Below are positions 6,297 through 7,630 of a stretch of DNA of 7,630 nucleotides, piece by piece; positions within the stretch are counted from its first letter, which is position 1; every line of letters begins with the position of its first letter. The stretch is taken from assembly GCA_003567835.1 (NCBI GenBank), contig PWYO01000258.1, forward strand, positions 1 to 7,630, in the 5' to 3' direction. A program made the position numbers and the translations under genes. The notes under the pieces are model-generated. The model made no database searches. It saw nothing but the letters and a program-made list of their open reading frames with translations, and was not told where the DNA came from. This stretch comes from Actinomycetota bacterium. GTDB taxonomy: Bacteria > Actinomycetota > Humimicrobiia > Humimicrobiales > Humimicrobiaceae.

Positions 6297-6325
6297 TTGA
6301 CATCTCATACCCAATAAAATATAAT
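6297..6325 (+). promoter_or_regulatory. Consensus sigma70 promoter for greA-lysS
   Basis: TTGACA (6297-6302) and TATAAT (6320-6325) both match consensus in all six positions and are separated by the optimal 17 bases. Transcription should start near 6332-6333, leaving a leader of about 28 bases before the greA ATG, too short for a riboswitch. This suggests strong constitutive expression. Confidence 0.9.
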
Positions 6326-6349
6326 ACCTCAATTAATACAAGCATAGTT

Positions 6350-6355
6350 GGGGAG
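6350..6355 (+). promoter_or_regulatory. greA ribosome binding site
   Basis: GGGGAG lies four bases before the ATG at 6360. An upstream in-frame TTG at 6348 overlaps this purine run and is therefore not the start, although it would add four codons. Confidence 0.8.
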
Positions 6356-6359
6356 ACCA

Positions 6360-6827
6360 ATGAAGCAACATCGCCTTACCAAAGAAGGCTATAATATCTT
6401 AAAAAAAGAGCTTGATGACCTGGTTAAAAACAAGCGGAAAGAAGTTGCAGCCAGACTCAAAGATGCCAAAAACAGTGGCGGGGATTTAAGTGAAAATTCA
6501 GAATATGAGTATGCAAAAAATGAACAGGCTTTTGTGGAAGGCAGGATTGCGCAAATCAATGAAATCATGGACAACCATGTCATTGTAGACGGCAATAGCA
6601 GCGGAAACCAGGTGAAAATAGGTTCAACAGTGGTGGTCAAAGATCTTGATACTGGCAAAAAAAAGAAGTTTAAGGTGGTAAGCTCCATAGAGTGTGACCC
6701 GGAAAAAAACAAAATTTCTGATGAATCGCCAATTGGGGGATCACTTCTTGAAAAAAAGGTGGGAGATGAAATTACTGTCAAGACGCCCCATAAAAAAAAG
6801 AGACTGAAAATTGTAGAAATAAAATAG
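6360..6827 (+). CDS. greA: Transcription elongation factor GreA
   Basis: GreA enters the secondary channel of RNA polymerase and stimulates cleavage of backtracked nascent RNA, rescuing arrested complexes. The 155-residue product matches the family (about 158). Residues 1 to about 75 form the antiparallel coiled coil. The tip carries SGGDLSENSEYEYAKNEQ at 39-56, with the acidic pair Asp42 and Glu45 equivalent to E. coli Asp41 and Glu44, which hold the catalytic magnesium. The C-terminal FKBP-like domain covers about 80-155, with KIGSTVVVKDLDTG at 86-99 and SDESPIGGSLLEKKVGDEI at 120-138. The DLSEN-type tip is GreA-like. The start is set by GGGGAG four bases upstream and by the typical MKQHRLTKEGY opening. 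It has its own consensus promoter and is followed by lysS after 25 bases with no terminator, so the two form an operon. The C-terminus is unusually lysine-rich (HKKKRLKIVEIK). Confidence 0.97.
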   Translation: MKQHRLTKEGYNILKKELDDLVKNKRKEVAARLKDAKNSGGDLSENSEYEYAKNEQAFVEGRIAQINEIMDNHVIVDGNSSGNQVKIGSTVVVKDLDTGKKKKFKVVSSIECDPEKNKISDESPIGGSLLEKKVGDEITVKTPHKKKRLKIVEIK

Positions 6828-6852
6828 GTAAAAATATTGATTTGGCAAAATA

Positions 6853-7630
6853 ATGCATAAAGAAGACCAGCAACCACAAAATACTATATTGGAAACAGAG
6901 AAACCTTTGCCGGAGCCCCTGGAGATCAAGCTGGAAAAGATCAAGCGGTTAAAACAGCAGGGACATAAGCTGTATGATGACCGCTTTGAACCGCAACAGA
7001 AGATTGCGGCACTCAGAGAACAGTATGCCGCTCTTGAGCAGGGCCAAAAATCCGAACAAGCATACCGAATTGCAGGCAGGATTATGATTTTCAGGAAACA
7101 CGGCAAGGCAACATTTTGTGACCTGATGGACGCCACCGGAAAACTCCAGCTGTATCTGAATCAAAAAGCGGTGGGCAAGGAAGCATTTGATGGATTCAAT
7201 GACCTGGATATCGGTGATTGGATCGGGGTGTGCGGCCATTTGTTTAAAACCAGAACCGGAGAGCTGTCCTTGAAGGTTGACAGTTTTAAGCTGCTTTCCA
7301 AATCGATTAGAATTTTGCCTGAAAAATGGCATGGATTAAAAGACAAGGAACTGCGATACAGGCAGCGCTATCTTGATTTCTTGGTAAATCCCTCTGTAAG
7401 GGAGGTTTTCAAACAAAGAACATGCATCATCAGCAGTATAAGGGAATTCTTAAACAAAAAGGGTTTTCATGAGGTTGAAACCCCAATGCTGCAGACCATC
7501 CCCGGCGGAGCTGCTGCCCGTCCTTTTACAACCCACCACAATGCACTCGATTTGGATCTATATTTAAGAATAGCCCCTGAACTTTACCTGAAGAGGTTGA
7601 TAGTGGGCGGATTTGAGAAGGTTTATGAAA
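6853..7630 (+). CDS. lysS: Lysyl-tRNA synthetase, class II, N-terminal part (3' end outside window)
   Basis: LysS charges tRNA-Lys with lysine using ATP, in the cytoplasm as a homodimer. The frame stays open from 6853 to the window end, giving 259 visible residues of about 490-510. An N-terminal helix-rich extension (1-65) leads to the OB-fold anticodon-binding domain, with YRIAGRIMIFRKHGKATFCD at 71-90 and GKLQLYL at 96-102. A linker, RYRQRYLDFLVNP, is at 168-180. Class II motif 1 (REFLNKKGFHEVETPML) is at 197-213, followed by IPGGAAARPFTTHHNALD at 216-233. The start of motif 2 (LRIAPELYLKRLIVGGFEKVYE) runs from 238 to the edge. This is the class II family, not class I LysK. The ATG at 6853 is the only ATG after the in-frame TGA at 6838-6840 that gives a normal N-terminus. 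No good Shine-Dalgarno precedes it, so translation may rely on ribosomes leaving greA 25 bases upstream. Confidence 0.96.
   Translation, partial: MHKEDQQPQNTILETEKPLPEPLEIKLEKIKRLKQQGHKLYDDRFEPQQKIAALREQYAALEQGQKSEQAYRIAGRIMIFRKHGKATFCDLMDATGKLQLYLNQKAVGKEAFDGFNDLDIGDWIGVCGHLFKTRTGELSLKVDSFKLLSKSIRILPEKWHGLKDKELRYRQRYLDFLVNPSVREVFKQRTCIISSIREFLNKKGFHEVETPMLQTIPGGAAARPFTTHHNALDLDLYLRIAPELYLKRLIVGGFEKVYE

Larger units (their letters stand above)
5717..6359. other. Divergent intergenic region between purE and greA, rich in inverted repeats
   Basis: This 643-base gap contains the purEK leader, the greA promoter and leader, and about 450 bases between them without a convincing gene. The two open frames here (plus 5887-6168 from a TTG, minus 5841-6074) have no Shine-Dalgarno or recognisable domain. 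Instead the stretch from 5887 to 6274 carries one inverted repeat after another, annotated separately below. The length and density of dyads are unlike a simple divergent promoter region. Confidence 0.7.

Noticed and set aside
6348..6359. greA start at the TTG at 6348
   Set aside because: The TTG overlaps the purine-rich ribosome binding site of the ATG at 6360, and GreA proteins normally begin at the latter position.

Overview
The window is ordinary bacterial housekeeping DNA, roughly 45% G+C by eye. It carries six protein genes, two of them cut by the window edges. In order they are the 3' part of dnaB (+), purA (+), purD (+), then purK and purE on the minus strand, then greA (+) and the 5' part of lysS (+). 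The proteins look like those of a Gram-negative, deltaproteobacterium-like organism (Desulfobacterota / Desulfobacterales style). This is an inference from gene content, gene order and general protein character, not from a search, and should be held at moderate confidence.

Layout. Positions 1-3576 form a tight plus-strand operon: dnaB, purA and purD are separated by only 9 and 12 bases, each downstream gene has a clear Shine-Dalgarno sequence, and the purA Shine-Dalgarno overlaps the dnaB stop codon. A 465-base convergent gap (3577-4041) follows with no convincing gene. It holds a T9 tract, two weak hairpins and some long but unconvincing open frames. Positions 4042-5716 (minus strand) carry purE-purK, transcribed purE first, with an 11-base overlap. 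A 643-base divergent gap (5717-6359) separates purE from greA. It has no convincing gene but is unusually rich in inverted repeats: a 23-bp dyad, a possible three-way-junction RNA fold followed by a long hairpin, a terminator-like hairpin oriented to the minus strand, and a GC-rich nested hairpin. It ends in an essentially perfect sigma70 promoter for greA. From 6360, greA and lysS form a second plus-strand operon that runs off the window.

Function. Four of the genes serve purine synthesis. PurD makes glycinamide ribonucleotide (step 2). PurK and PurE carry out the two-step, ATP-dependent carboxylation of AIR through N5-CAIR. PurA commits IMP to AMP. They lie in two convergent transcription units rather than one pur operon. 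DnaB (replicative helicase), GreA (transcript cleavage factor) and LysS (lysyl-tRNA synthetase) are core information-processing proteins. I see no mobile element, CRISPR array, tRNA, rRNA, defence system or new multi-gene system. The most interesting material is the non-coding structure between purE and greA.
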